From positions 1 to 57,870 of the forward strand of contig JAQGDQ010001165.1 in the NCBI GenBank assembly GCA_030141605.1: a DNA stretch of 57,870 nucleotides, given 5' to 3'. A program made the position numbers and the translations under genes. Positions 1 through 13,800 of the stretch are shown here, one piece after another. Position 1 is the first letter of the stretch; every line of letters starts with the position of its first letter. Under the pieces are notes generated by a model. The model had not been told where the DNA came from, searched no databases, and saw nothing but the letters and a program-made list of their open reading frames with translations. This stretch comes from Tubiluchus corallicola. Taxonomy: Eukaryota; Priapulida; Priapulimorpha; Priapulimorphida; Tubiluchidae.

Positions 1-498
1 CATGGAATATTTTTTGCTGAATCTCCGCAGTACATTTATGCTCAAGGGTAGACCAGTGCTCAATATTATTGATTTTGTGTAGACAGCTGTTTGCTGCACA
101 GTTATAGTACTCAACTCTGCATGCCAATAATATAGGTTTATTACCTGTTTTACAGTTGTTCTGCAAATCCGGTTGAATACTCTAAGTGCAAAGTTTAAGT
201 AAATTTCATATTGCTATGCGAAAATCCAATTGCTATGCAGTGTTTGCCTAACAAATTATGACATGTTTTGATTTGTGTCCTGATCCCAACCATTCACAAA
301 GAAAGCAGAAAAAATGATAAATTTATTCAGGACTATCATTCGAAATATTTTTACCAGGACTTCTCCTTGTCTTTTGTCTGGCTGATGTCCAAAACAGCGT
401 TAAATTAGGTTAAACCACGTCATTTCACAGCAGATTGCAGTAAAATGTTATAAGACGATAATAGAAGTGAATCTTTTTGATACAGCAAGATCATTAGG

Positions 499-531
499 CA
501 AGATAAGATAAGATAAGATAAGATAAGATAA
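499..531. repeat. AGATA pentanucleotide microsatellite
   Basis: Six uninterrupted AGATA units followed by AACATTTATTTTACG. Such runs often mark the 3' tail of a retrotransposed element, but no element body is evident upstream. Confidence 0.8.
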
Positions 532-1200
532 ACATTTATTTTACGTCGATTTGAAAAGCACTCAACTCTAAGCTGCAAGAATTTACATCACCAATGAATA
601 AACGAAACTGTTCAGCTACGGTTAAAAACTAATTAAATACTTGTACTATACAAATTAAAAATTTCCCAAGAAGTTATATTTGTGTATATATATATATATA
701 TTATTTATTTAGGCACAAAAGTACAATAAAGAACATAAAAAAGTGCATGAACAATATTAAGCCTTCACTAGGTTGCCATGGCCAGCAACAGAGAACTTAA
801 TCCAAAAACAGCAAAAGCTGCCTGCTTATATATTAAAAAATATATTCTGCAAACCCTCATATTATGTACGCATTCTGTGGTAGGTTTGCTTTCAGAAAGT
901 GACAATTTTAGTGTTTTTTACGGCAATGTGGCATATCTTCAGTGCTGACGACTATGAAGGTCTCCAGGCACAATCAACTGAAATGTCGAAGCATAATTTG
1001 AAAAAAACCAAGTTTAGTTTTATAATTTATGAAATGTAGGCAAAAAAATTGTTTAACCGTAAGCATTGTTCTACATTTTTGGTTACGATTTTTACCTAGC
1101 TATTTCATCAAGTTTGTATCAGAGCAAATAAAAGCAAACAAGCAAAAACAAAATATTTTATTTTTTATTTTAGAATTTTTTTCAGTTTTGTTAGTAATTG

Positions 1201-1682
1201 GTTGTGCATGAATGATTTCACTTCGGTATCAGTTTCCTATGTTTCATAAATTTCGGTTTCGGTTTGTAATTTCAATTTCGGTTGTGCATGAATGATTTCA
1301 CTTCGGTATCAGTTTCCTATGTTTCATAAATTTCGGTTTCGGTTTGTAATTTCAATTTCGGTTGTGCATGAATGATTTCACTTCGGTATCAGTTTCCTAT
1401 GTTTCATAAATTTCGGTTTCGGTTTGTAATTTCAATTTCGGTTGTGCATGAATGATTTCACTTCGGTATCAGTTTCCTATGTTTCATAAATTTCGGTTTC
1501 GGTTTGTAATTTCAATTTCGGTTGTGCATGAATGATTTCACTTCGGTATCAGTTTCCTATGTTTCATAAATTTCGGTTTCGGTTTGTAATTTCAATTTCG
1601 GTTGTGCATGAATGATTTCACTTCGGTATCAGTTTCCTATGTTTCATAAATTTCGGTTTCGGTTTGTAATTTCAATTTCGGT
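1201..1682. repeat. Perfect 80-bp tandem array, six copies
   Basis: Units begin GTTGTGCATGAATGATTTCA and recur at 1201, 1281, 1361, 1441, 1521 and 1601 with no difference that I can see. The unit contains repeated TTTCGG motifs. The array ends in GTAGCATCCCTG, which reads outward as CAGGGATGCTACC, the style of a hAT transposon end. A diverged single copy, inverted, lies near 28825-28910. Confidence 0.9.
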
Positions 1683-1841
1683 AGCATCCCTGAATTTATA
1701 ACCTTATATGTTTGCATCTGTTATCTAGAATGTAACTAGTAATTATAATATATTGCGCTCACCAGGTGCTGTTTATCAACCTCTTAGGGATGCCCCTAGA
1801 ATCTAACTAAAATGAAAATGCTTCTTTTTCCACTTTTTCAG

Positions 1842-4800
1842 ACGTAGACAAGAAAAGTGAACCGCCAACGGTGCTACTGTGGACTTACTTTTACCTAGCT
1901 CAACATTATGACTACCTAGAACAGACAGAGAAAGCATTCGAGTATATTAATATAGCCATCACACACACGCCGACTCTTATAGAACTCTACGACGTTAAGG
2001 CTAAGATATACAAGGTATGCTAACAATCGAATCATTTCTACAGCTACTGCTCAGCATGTACAATAGGAAATGAAAAAACAATGTAACTGTACTTCCGTAA
2101 GCTATAAAATTAGAGCGAAATGTCCACAATGATCCATCATATACGGTGGAGAATTGCTGTGTGGTCAGTGTGCACTTAGTGACCAAAGTTCAGCACCATT
2201 GTACTCGGTTAGTGAATGCATTAAGCCGTCAGGAAAATTTCGTGAATCAAACCGCCATTAAACCTGGTTGGCGAATGGATTGGTGTCTGTGATGAAAACT
2301 GCATGCTGCAATCTGCCGTGTTGCTCAAAGTCTGTTTACTTAAAAGACTGTTGTTCATGTTAACTCCTTCAAGACCGTTAGTGTTTGCTGCATTTTGCAC
2401 GTGTTCATGAGAAACTGCTCACTAAGCAGCAATTGCAATATATTTGATCACTTTTGTAGGTTTCTACTCCCTACACAATGGATTTTCATGCAAAATTATA
2501 CATGAAATGCAGTTGCTTACCTAAGACAAATTAAAAATCGATTATTGACGAAGAAATTGTGTGAAATATGCAGAAAATTTCAACTATTCAGAACCAACAC
2601 ACTGATAGACTTTGGTTTCAAGTCTACTCTATTTTAAAGAGAAATTCCTGTTAAAAGACGAAACGACCTTAATTTGTCGTTAGCTTATCGGTTGATTTTT
2701 GCTGATACTCTGTACAGCAGAGGGTTCTCTTGGGCGGTCGCAAGCGAGTGATCAATAAATTACTGTGTACGATCAAGCAAGTGTACACAAGAGACTAAGC
2801 TACTCAAAAGGCTAAGTTGGAGTGTCTGAAAAAGGCGTGTTTTTCTGATTTTCATCCAATTTAATCAATAAATGGTTAAACAAATAGCATGATTGGATAG
2901 CCGAGATTCTCCTGAATAGAACAGTACCTAATTTATAATCATTTAGTTATGTCTGTGCTCATACAGTAGCAGAAAAGTTATGTTTTATAAGACGTATTTT
3001 GAGTGGTGCCTGTCCTGAAGGAGTTGAAGTCAAGTTTGTACCTGATAGAATGTTCACCAAAACCAACATTCTCTCAATGCTGTAGGGTGTGTAAACTTAA
3101 ACAGCATGTAAAGCTGGTCTAAAGTGGAAAAATAATCAGGAAAGTTTTTGAGTGTGGCTTTACTCTTGCAGCAATAAATACAATTGTATAATATTACTGT
3201 GTAAATTGTGTTTGAAATAAAATTTTCAGTCTGTCATTCAGTGACAGTAGGGAGACTAACGCCACCTATTGTTGACTACTTTTCTAAACCTTATAAGTTG
3301 CATGTTTTCGTCTCCGTAAATTGTTCTTATGTTATTGTTTCAGCATGCGGGTAACATCGATGAGGCTGTGCGGTGTCTAGACGAAGCGCAGTCGCTTGAT
3401 ACGGCTGATAGGTATATCAATTCTAAGTGTGCCAAATATATGTTACGAGCCAACATGATCAAAGAAGCTGAAGAAATGTGCGGCAAATTTACTCGGGTAA
3501 GTTCATGTCATTAAACTTGAGGAAGTGTGCGGTAAATTTGTGCATGTACCTCCACAAACACGAGCAAGTGGAAGAAATGTGGGACAAATTTACTCGGATA
3601 CGTTCACATGATTAAACTTGAGGAAGTGTGCGGTAAATTTGTGCTTGTACCTCCACAAACACGAGCAAGTGGAAGAAATGTGGGACAAATTTACTCGGAT
3701 ACGTTCACATGATTAAACTTGAGGAAGTGTGCGGTAAATTTGTGCTTGTACCTCCACATACACGAAGAAGTGGAAGAAATGTGCGGCAAATTTACTCTGG
3801 TAAGTTCACATGATTAAACTTGAGGAAGTGTGCGTTAAATTAGTGCGTATATCATCACATAGATGAAGCAGCGGAATAAATGTGCGGCAAGTTTACTCGG
3901 GTAGGTTCACATGATTAAACTTGAGGAAGTGTGCATTAAATTAGTGCGTATATCATCACATAGATGAAGAAGTGGAAGAAATGTGCGGCAAGTTTACTCA
4001 GGTAAGTTCACATGATTAAACTGAAAGATGTTTGTTGTAAATTTACTGGTTAGTCATGAAAAACCAAAAAAATTAATAAATATCTGATACAGACTGTGAA
4101 AGTATACCTTAGCAGAATCACTGTGGCAGTATGCTAAAGCATAGGATGAATGATTGAAAAGTGCCAGAACGTTGAAAGGGTACCCTTATGCTCGACACTT
4201 GCTTCTCATTTTTGAAAACATTTGTCAAATTTTCCTTTTTGCTGTTATCATAAGTTTGTCACATCATGTTGAATGTGACGAGTTGAACTGTGTCGGTTCA
4301 GATATCCTCTGAATGGCAATTCTAAGCTATTGTTTCAGTTTTCTGGCCACCAGGGGGTACCACATACGTTGGTACTCACTGATCCTAACTCTGTGTAGTT
4401 CTAGATAAACATAAAAGTGATACATATCGAGCAAAATGTAATGTCACTGCTCACTAACAAGCTAGCTTGCACTTGCTACTTCTGTTTTACAGACTCCATT
4501 ATAATTTATAATTAATCAGTAATTGTTATTGTTTACGTAAAAAAACATTTCAGTTTATTCATGAACCATTATCGACTTAAATTTCTGTAAGAAATATTAA
4601 ATGTACATTAAATTATTGTCGCCTAAAAGAATAAGAGGCTTGTCTATTCAAGTCCATATTTGTAGGTGGGAAAGACTTCGCTAAAATTAACGTTTCATTC
4701 TTGGTAAGAAATGGAGCTGATAGGTATTTTTATCAATAAGTTAAATGTAGGGGCGGTTCCAGAGGTAAAAGTTAGGGGGGGCGATTCAGGGGTTCCACCC

Positions 4801-7800
4801 TCCTACTAAAGAAAAACAACAACAGATTTTTGACCGATTATTTATACTCGTATTCTTATCATAGAAAGCGGAATGACAGGACATGTTGATAAGAACATGA
4901 TTTTATTGACACTAATTTCTCCTCTGATGTTCTGGTGTGGTCTAGTACAGATACCGGTTTAGAGTCACCTCCATCTTACCATCGTGAAACCGAGTCAGTG
5001 CGTGCATCAAAGCAGGCATTTTTAAAGTAACTAAAATAAACATAAAAGGAAAAATTAAATCAGTGAATGAAATGAATGATTTGTTGGCATAACAAATGGA
5101 ATTTTTCGTGGTAAATCAACTAATAATGTCTTTGATATTCAAATGAATGTCCTTGTGAATGTTTTTCAAGGCTGAACCAGCTAGTCGTTCTTCTTTGGAA
5201 TTCATGGAATTCTTCATCCATGTTTAACCGACGAAATGTGGCGACTTCAGTTTGGCTACCTTTCATATTTTCCTTCGATTTTCTTTTATTTTCCGCAACA
5301 TTTTTTGCAACTTTTTTATTTTTCTTTATAAGTAGTTCTGAGCGATCGCCCTCAGTGCCCGCCCCTTGAAATGTCCCCCTGGTTTATTGTATTCTTTTTA
5401 TTCATTTTAATAGGAAGGTGTGCCAGCCATGGAGAACCTCAACGAGATGCAGTGCATGTGGTTTGAGACAGAGTGCGCTAGAGCGTACCAGCGACTAGGA
5501 CGTTGGGGCGACTCGCTTAAAAAGTGCCACGAAGTTGAAAGGGTATAGCTCACTTCCCGTTTTTAAAAGCAATTGTCAAATTTTCATTTTAAGCGGAAAA
5601 GACACTCTGCAACAATGTTTATGTAGCCACGTTTTAATATACCCGAAAGCATTAGTGCATTGTGTAAAAATGTTTGACTTATAAGAAGTGCAATGTGTGT
5701 ACAACAAATATTTAATTCACCATACGGAAAGTGTGATAAAAACCAGAAGAGTGACTGTGCTGCCCATAAATTGTTTGCTTTAGTTTTGACACATTATAAA
5801 TACACTTCATGCCAACTTTTAATCTGTGAAAGTTGAAATGTAGTAGATTTAGTCTCATGCCAGACGGAGCTGGATAATCCATAAAAGTGTAAGGCATGAG
5901 GTGGAAAAGCCGCCTCATGAAAAATGAACGTATGCTAACCAATGGTTCCTATCATGCAGATAATGTGTTTGCCTTCTGCCTACAGCGGTTTGCCTGCCGT
6001 AAGCCACCAGCTACAATCCACAATAGGCACTCCTCACAAGTTGTTTTCAACAGTTCATGAGGCACCGTATTGCTAAATGAATTTGGCCATTAATTTCATT
6101 CGCCATAAGGCATTTTGGGTCTTCGCTAATGCGGCAATAAGCATGTTTGTGCTTTTTGCAGTTCACAATTCATTTATATCGTAAAAATTCATAATGGTCT
6201 CGTAAACATTAAAAAGTAATTTTAAGCATGACATTTCACTAGTACTGCTGTTAGATACGTGTATTGCCAAAACAGATTATGGCAAAACAACTTACTATTT
6301 ACACAGAATAAGGAGCATACCGGAGATTATGATATACACCTTATGGATGATGGAAAACACCTTATGGCTTACGGATTATGGATTGTGGCTTGCTTCTTAC
6401 GCTGTTCTCTGTGTGATACGGGGCTTAAATGAACATTATAACAAATTGATTGGTGAAATAAAGAAAAGTAAATTGAACACATTTTTTTGTGGCTGCGTAC
6501 TTGTGGTTTTTGTACTGTTCACTTGTTTTTCAGCACTTTGCGGAGATTGTGGAGGATCAGTTTGATTTTCACACGTACTGCATGCGTAAGATGACGTTGC
6601 GCACGTACGTCGGTTTGCTACGACTGGAAGACATCTTGCGACAGCATCCGTTCTACTACAGCGTGGCAAAATGTGCAATACAGGTGTATCTGCGTGTGTA
6701 CGATAAACCGGTAACGGACTCGGAAGAGACGGAAACGGCATCTTCTGGTAGGTTGTTGCATTTGGCGAGTTCTGTATTTGGCTTTGTAAATCTGGGCTTT
6801 TTGGCATTGAAAGGGAAGAAAAGGCAATTCTGAAGTAAATCCCAAATAACTTTCCACACAAAGTTATGTTATTTAGCATTACGAACTTGCTTGAAAGACT
6901 TGTGTAAATAAAAATAGAAAATTCTCTCAGTAATTTGAAATATTCCCACCACATGATAAAACGTCTCAGCATCGCTATCCCAGTGTGCACCACTGATTCA
7001 CCAAAAAACACGTTATTGATCTTACTGAGAATATGAAGTTTTTTTGCTATTGCTTAGTTTATAAACCGCATATTATAGCTGAGTCACGTGCTGTATTGAT
7101 GGCTAACTTAAAAAGTTTATTATAGGAGTAGAAGAAATGAATGTGTTAGCAGCTAGCAAAACCTTTTGACCGCCTTATCAATTCAATTCAAATTTTTATT
7201 TCGTTAATTAAGAACATATGCAGTACAAATACAGTAGTAAAATGGAATAGAAATTACAAGAGTAAACCTATGAGCAGGGTTAGTAAATTAAAAGCTAAAT
7301 AAATTTTACAGGAGGGAACTTTCATAAAGGTGATGGGATTTGAGCTTGTTTTTGACTGGTTTTACTAGCTGCAATACATTTTACCTTGAATTCCACTCCG
7401 CACATTTCCCTATCATAGTTTTTACAGTATCTACACTGCGTTGTATTACATTTATATAAGAAACGACCAATGCATCAATTTCTGAACTTGTCTTGAAGAA
7501 AATCTTGTTTTTTTTTGCATTGTGCAAATAATTTGTGACATTTTGTCGGAACTTTGTTGTAATGTGTATAATAAGATGGATTAGCTGTAGAAAAAGTTTA
7601 TATCGCTGTGCTGTCTTTAAGGCCGATTTCCGATTTTTCTGCAAATTTAATGCATACTAGAGACGGAATTTTCTTCGCTTGTTACTTTCTAGCAAACCTA
7701 AGCAGTTTTTTCAGCCTTTCGCAACCTTAATAGAAGTTCTTCCCGGAGTTTCATTTTTTATGCAGCTTGCCTTCCTACTTTCACTTTGTTTTTGAGTTTG

Positions 7801-10800
7801 CCACGAGAAATATGGGAAATTCTTTAGTGCGCGCTTGTAGTGAACAGCAGTACGTTTGTGGAAAGATTTCCCCTGCTCACACAAACACGATCTGACAACG
7901 TTATGCATGTGACAGCTAGCCAGGAAACTTCCCGATGATTTGCACGAACGTGATAGGATAGTCTTCTGTAACTTTTGTGTGCGAATTAAATGTTGGCATT
8001 CTTATTTTATTTTTGCCAAATACGAATACCTTACAAATAGTTACAGGGCCATGTAGCTTCTAATTACTGTGAAGCGGAATTGAAACGGAATTGACTATTC
8101 TTTGTAAAGGAGTTTGATCAATTTTGAAACGGAATATTGGAGGCCTTATGTCTGCATCCTCCTTTTACCGACAGGTGCATATTCCGAGGTTGATTACAAT
8201 CCACAGTTTTTGTATTTTTTAGTTCGGGGACAGTTTGGTAAATTTACGGGATGTTATTTTACAGACAATTCCCGGTTTCGGTTTGTCTCTTGTTTGTTCA
8301 CAAGTATTTTAACTTCTAATTCAAACCTGTTTATTTTTTCTCAGAAAACATGAATCCGAGTGAATTGAAAAAGCTGAAGTCGAAAGCACGAAAAGCTAGA
8401 AAGAAGGCGTTACAGGAACGGGAACGACAGAACGCTTTACAGGAGAAGAAAGAACAGCACAGCAAAGCGAAGCAACCCAGTGAAGACACTGAAGAGAAGA
8501 AAGAAGAAGAACTAGTCCCTGAGAAACTGTGCAGGGTGAGTAATGTGGAGTGTCTGTCTTTCTGTTCTTACTATTTAAACTTCTTCTACTTTATATTATA
8601 GTGTAACTACAATATATTATAGTGTATATTACAAGTAACTAATGTATGTTTCTATTAAAGTGTAGGCTTTGTAATATTGCATCCTGTACACCAGGGGTGT
8701 GCAAATTGCGGCCTGCGGGCCACTTGCGGTCCGCCGAGAGAATTTGTGCGGCCCGCGAAGAGATTTGTCAACCTAATGAAAGTGCGGCCCGGGCGATTAA
8801 TTGAGTGTATCCAGCTGAAGTCTGTGCCACGATCCCAAAGATATTTTCTACTAGATCGGATGCCATTAACCCTTACAAGATGGTTGTAGCTTAATGTCAC
8901 TGTACTACTCAGACTGTGTGATACACATTACTAGTATGCATTGTAATGAAATTACCACTATGTGTCGTGGAAAGTAGAAATATATGGTTTGTAATATAAA
9001 TTTTAATAACTTCTAAAATAGTTTCTTGAGTGTAGTAGCAATGATGTACGCGGGTCGGATGCAAAAAATCGTTATTAGGCCTTCCTGTACTTGGCTCCTC
9101 AATCAAACTGCCTGTGGCCCGCAGGAATTGCGGGAAAGTTTAATGTGGCCCTGCTAGTCAGATAATTTGCACACCCCTGCTGTACACTGAGTTAACTAAT
9201 CTTTGTCAAGGCCAGCCACTGAACCAACTAGCCATGATTTAGGTGTGTGTACATCCTAGATGTATGAGGGAAACAGCCAGGATCAGTATGTCGAAATGAA
9301 GCCATCAGAGTGAGCATTGAACTCGGGTGGTTACGAGCAATACATGTGTGTACATGTATACACATTCGCTAGATTATGAAAAACTTTCCAAAGGACTTTC
9401 CAAAAAATCGTGCTTTGGCATCGGAATATAGATGATTTAAAATTTTTTCTATTTTAAGTGATATTTCTCCATTCCAGACGATTCAGTTTTCCTTTGGAAT
9501 TTTTTTGTTCAGTCATGTGACCATGATTTTTTTATTTGGTCATAGGAAATTGCATGCACACTCCCATACGAAATCCTTCTACAAGCTTACGCCATTTTTT
9601 TCTCACGGCGATTTGATGGCACATGATCGGGAGAAACCTTTAGTGTACGTGTGCGTGCATAAAGAAAACCAAAAATGATGCATTTTGCCATGAAATAGTA
9701 TTGCGAAGTTAAAAAATGAATAACGTAACGCTTAACTTCAACAGCAGGCAGTTTTTGGATTCTATTTCGATTTTCAAGAAATGCATCATGGATTGTTTTG
9801 TGATAATCGCTTATAATCTATCCAGCATGGTTTATAAGATATCAAATGAAAGCTTGTAAAAAAACAATTTGAACTGTTTCAACTGGGTCTCCATAAACAG
9901 ATATTCCACATAAGAATAAGAGTATATTTTTACATGGATACATTATAAATAGTTTTAAAAGCTATTATATCCATAATGCTCCATGATTGTTAGTAGCCAA
10001 AAATAGTGTATGTTAGATAAATGTATTATTGATAACAAATAGAACATATGCACAATTATTTACTTTGAAAGTTTTAGCACCAGTAAAATTTTGCTTGTTT
10101 TAAGTTAAATTAATATTATTAAGACTCTTAGGTTTACTTAAAAGGTAAAAGTAAAATAGACAATTTTATAAATGCACTTTATACACCATTTAAGATTCTT
10201 TTTTATTTATTATTATTATCACATTCAGTACAATATAATGACATTAAGCACACAGTGACATCAAAATTATTACATCTACTATATTAAATTGTTATGTTTC
10301 ATTCACTATCGTTATCATAAAAGAATAATTGTACTGCAGTGGGCTAGAGAAGCAAAGGCTTGTATAAGTCCACTGTCATGTGAACCCGATAAAAAAAGAA
10401 TGGATGAGTGAACAAAAAAAGAACTGGGAGAAAGGTTAGATCACACAGGAAGGGTAGAAAGATGTGTTAGTGGAAATGATGGGAAGAAAGATAATAGATT
10501 GTGCTATGGTCTAATCACATTTTAATTTTTTAATCAATAACACTGTTGATTATAATAATTGTAAAATTAATTATAAATAATCATAAAAAATATTTACGTA
10601 TAATGGTGAGTCGGCTGTGTGTTTGGCAAAAATTTCACGTCTTCGTTTACAGTTAGAAACAAACATTTTTATGGCCCGTGGGTCCAACAGTTTTTCTCTT
10701 TGTGTCTCCCCAACACTCAAAAACTTAACTGGAATGTTTTTGATGTTGAAAATTATGTTAGTTTGTGATGTCATCAATAGTTGGCCTCGCCCACCGTTAA

Positions 10801-13800
10801 TTAAGATTTTAATCTATTATTTAATTATCAGAAACCCTTTTGCAGTATTATTGGTGTTAAAATGTACTTGAGAATGGGCTAGTATATGAAAAATAATCAT
10901 GTCTTCTTCCTTTAAATTTTCCCGCTGCAAATGTGTCTGTTTGCCTTTCAGCCTGAGGATCCATTAACTGAGGCCATTAAGTTTCTGAAACCTCTACAGA
11001 ATCTTGCCTCGTCGTGGTTAGACACACACTTGTTAGCATTTGAGATCTACTATAGGAAAGGTTTGTGTAGCTAACTTCTTATCCTACAGTTTATATGTGA
11101 CTGTATGTAGGAAAAAAGTGTAGATTTTTTTCAGAACGTACTGTTGCAACTTGAATTAGCTATGGGCGATTTTTTTAGTTTGACGTGTTAGAATCTCTTT
11201 ATGTTCTATTAAAAATTAAACTATTGAGTTCTCATCATTGATTATAATTAGCTAGCAATGCAGTTTCAAATGTACTAAAATTATTCTTTGTAGATTTTCT
11301 GCAGAGCTAACAAGTTTAGTTAATAGTTACTTATCAGTAGTTATTAATAGTTAGCATTATTTGTTATTTTAAACATTTTATTTTTTCAGTTTGTTATCAA
11401 TTTACATTATTTTGTCACAGAACGTCAATAATTAATAATAATAATCAATAATCAGTTTATTTCACTCCAGATGTCTTGACTGTTGTTGTTGTTTTGCCTT
11501 TTCTCTAGATAAACTTTTGCTGATGCTACAGTCGATTAAACGAGCTCGGAATGTTGATTCGGAAAATCCGCAGGTTCACGTCTGCATGATGAAATTTCTG
11601 AAAAAAGGTGTGTGGAAGAGTTAGTTTTTAAGTAAATCGTGTTTGCGAATGTGATCAACTGTCTGCAAAAGATATGTTTTTGGGAGGGTAGCCGCTTCTC
11701 TTGTCGAATAAGAAACATTCGTTCTAGTAGCGAGACATGATGGCAGCAGCGAATGTTAACTGTCTCATGGTAAAATGCCACAAGATTCAAAATTCTTTTG
11801 TGATCTGACCATATGCGTAAAGTCAGATGTGAATAATTGGGCTGAATATCTCTGAACACTTGTAGAGAGTCATAGGCACGCTGTGTTATATAGGAAATCT
11901 CTTGGTTCGCAAACCAAGCACTTTTAGCACATTGTTGAGGACTTTATATTTTCAAAATGCAATGTTTTTCGAACAAACTGAATGACTTAATCTTTTAAAG
12001 GAAAACTGGACGATTGACTAGACTCAGTCTAATGTTAACTTACTGACCAAAATATGCATATTCTTGCCTTCAAAAGTTAGCAATTGTTTCTAAAATTTGA
12101 ATAATTTACCTTGGAATGTTAATAAACGACAACTGAACACAACTACCGCTTACGTCGCAAACTAACCACAGTTTGTGCAATGGTAGGCATCTTCCCTGAG
12201 CGTCAGGCATGCTTGCATAAGCGAACATTGCTATAAGACGCTAATGTGATATTACGAAATGAGCTGTATGTCACACTGACATCACAGACGAACAGTTCAT
12301 GATCATGCTTGTCACTGTATCGCACCTATTTGTCGACCACGTGAATGTGACAATAAGGCGCTATTTCCGATCGCTCAGCTGCGTGTAGCTTTGAAAGTTT
12401 AACAAAATTTGTTATGAGCTGTTTAACAAACTGTCTGAGGTAATTATTATTTAATCTAAGCTTACATTTAAAAAAAGCTATTGTAGTTTTTAATATTTTG
12501 GAGCATACTTTATTTTGAACTAATGTTTACTGTTTACACAATCATATGATTTTCCTTTAAAAACGTGATTGATTTCTAACTAAAATACTGTTTCGCAGCT
12601 TACATTGAAATTCCACTTCTTGTGGGAAATTCCAGTTACCAGAGTGAGCAGCTTTCATAACCTTTGTATTTATCTCATAGCTAAAACTTATGCACAGATT
12701 TGTTCAAAACAGCAAACCCGACTGCTGTATGTTGTGCTGATGTTACCATGTGGGCACTGGCCAAGCAGTGACACAAAAGACCAAAGTTTTAAAGACTGTT
12801 CAATAGTTTTTATCATACTGTGTTCTTTGTACATGGTAAAATGGTACAAGTGTTTAAGTTGCTGTATCAAATTCTTTACTGGTCTGTTTATTCATTACCT
12901 ATTTGGCTTCTGTTTGCTACTTAATTAGTGCATAATAGGCTCTACCTCTTTAAACTGGTTGTATGTTTCTAAATTTACCACTGATGATGACAGCAGCAGC
13001 TAGTCGAAACGTTTGGCATGATTTCACTTTTTAACTTTTTACTGTAAAAGTTTTTAATGAAATTGTGTTGTTTTTAACTATTAATTTAAAACGTTGTGGA
13101 AAAATTTGCTTTGCAGTTCAAGAGAAGAAATCTTCTCTGCCTGACCCTGTGATGACCGTCCTGGAACGAGAAATGGATGGCTGGTTTGATAGCCAGTGTC
13201 CGAAACAGCTCAATGAAAGCTTCCTGTCACAACACGAGAACTCGTTGCCCCACGTTCTAGCAGGTAAGACATTCAGGTTTAATCGTGGCAACTGTAAGGG
13301 ATTGTTGAATGTTGGACAAGGGTACTTGAGAAAATCACCAGGTCAGCATGTCAAGTATTGCAATGTGAATATTTTGCAGAATGGTTCAAATTTAGTAAGC
13401 TTTTATGCACTTGGTTTTTGACTCTTGTATGTAAATGTCAAGTTTATAAAAGATAATTTTATTAACATTACTATAATTATTATCAAAATTTTTCTTAAGC
13501 ACAAAAGATTAGCTTTCGTTGTCTGTTGGTCATTGCTTGGTAGTTGTGCTATCCATTAGTACCCGAATTTACAGTCAAACCTCTTTATACCGGCCACTTC
13601 GGGATGTCAAAAAAACTGGTGTTACTGCGAGTTTGACATTATAACAATGCATGTTCAGTTTTGCCATAGACGAATCACAGAACAGTCAGACGAATGTACA
13701 CAGGTTAGAGTCCTCAATTTTCACTCTAAAAGTTAATGAATTAAAAGAAAATTATTACTTTCAATCACTAGCGAATTAATGATTCAAAATTAATCATCTT

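Larger units (their letters stand above)
1..1841 (+). other. NAA15 intron (5' part outside window)
   Basis: No exon could be recognised here. The stretch holds an AGATA pentanucleotide run at about 499-531, a short TA run near 683-700, and the 80-bp array at 1201-1682. The acceptor for the first visible NAA15 exon, with its pyrimidine tract, lies at 1820-1841. Confidence 0.6.

Noticed and set aside
6436-7011. 191-codon minus-strand frame
   Set aside because: It is antisense shadow of an NAA15 exon and its intron; the plus-strand exon is strongly conserved.
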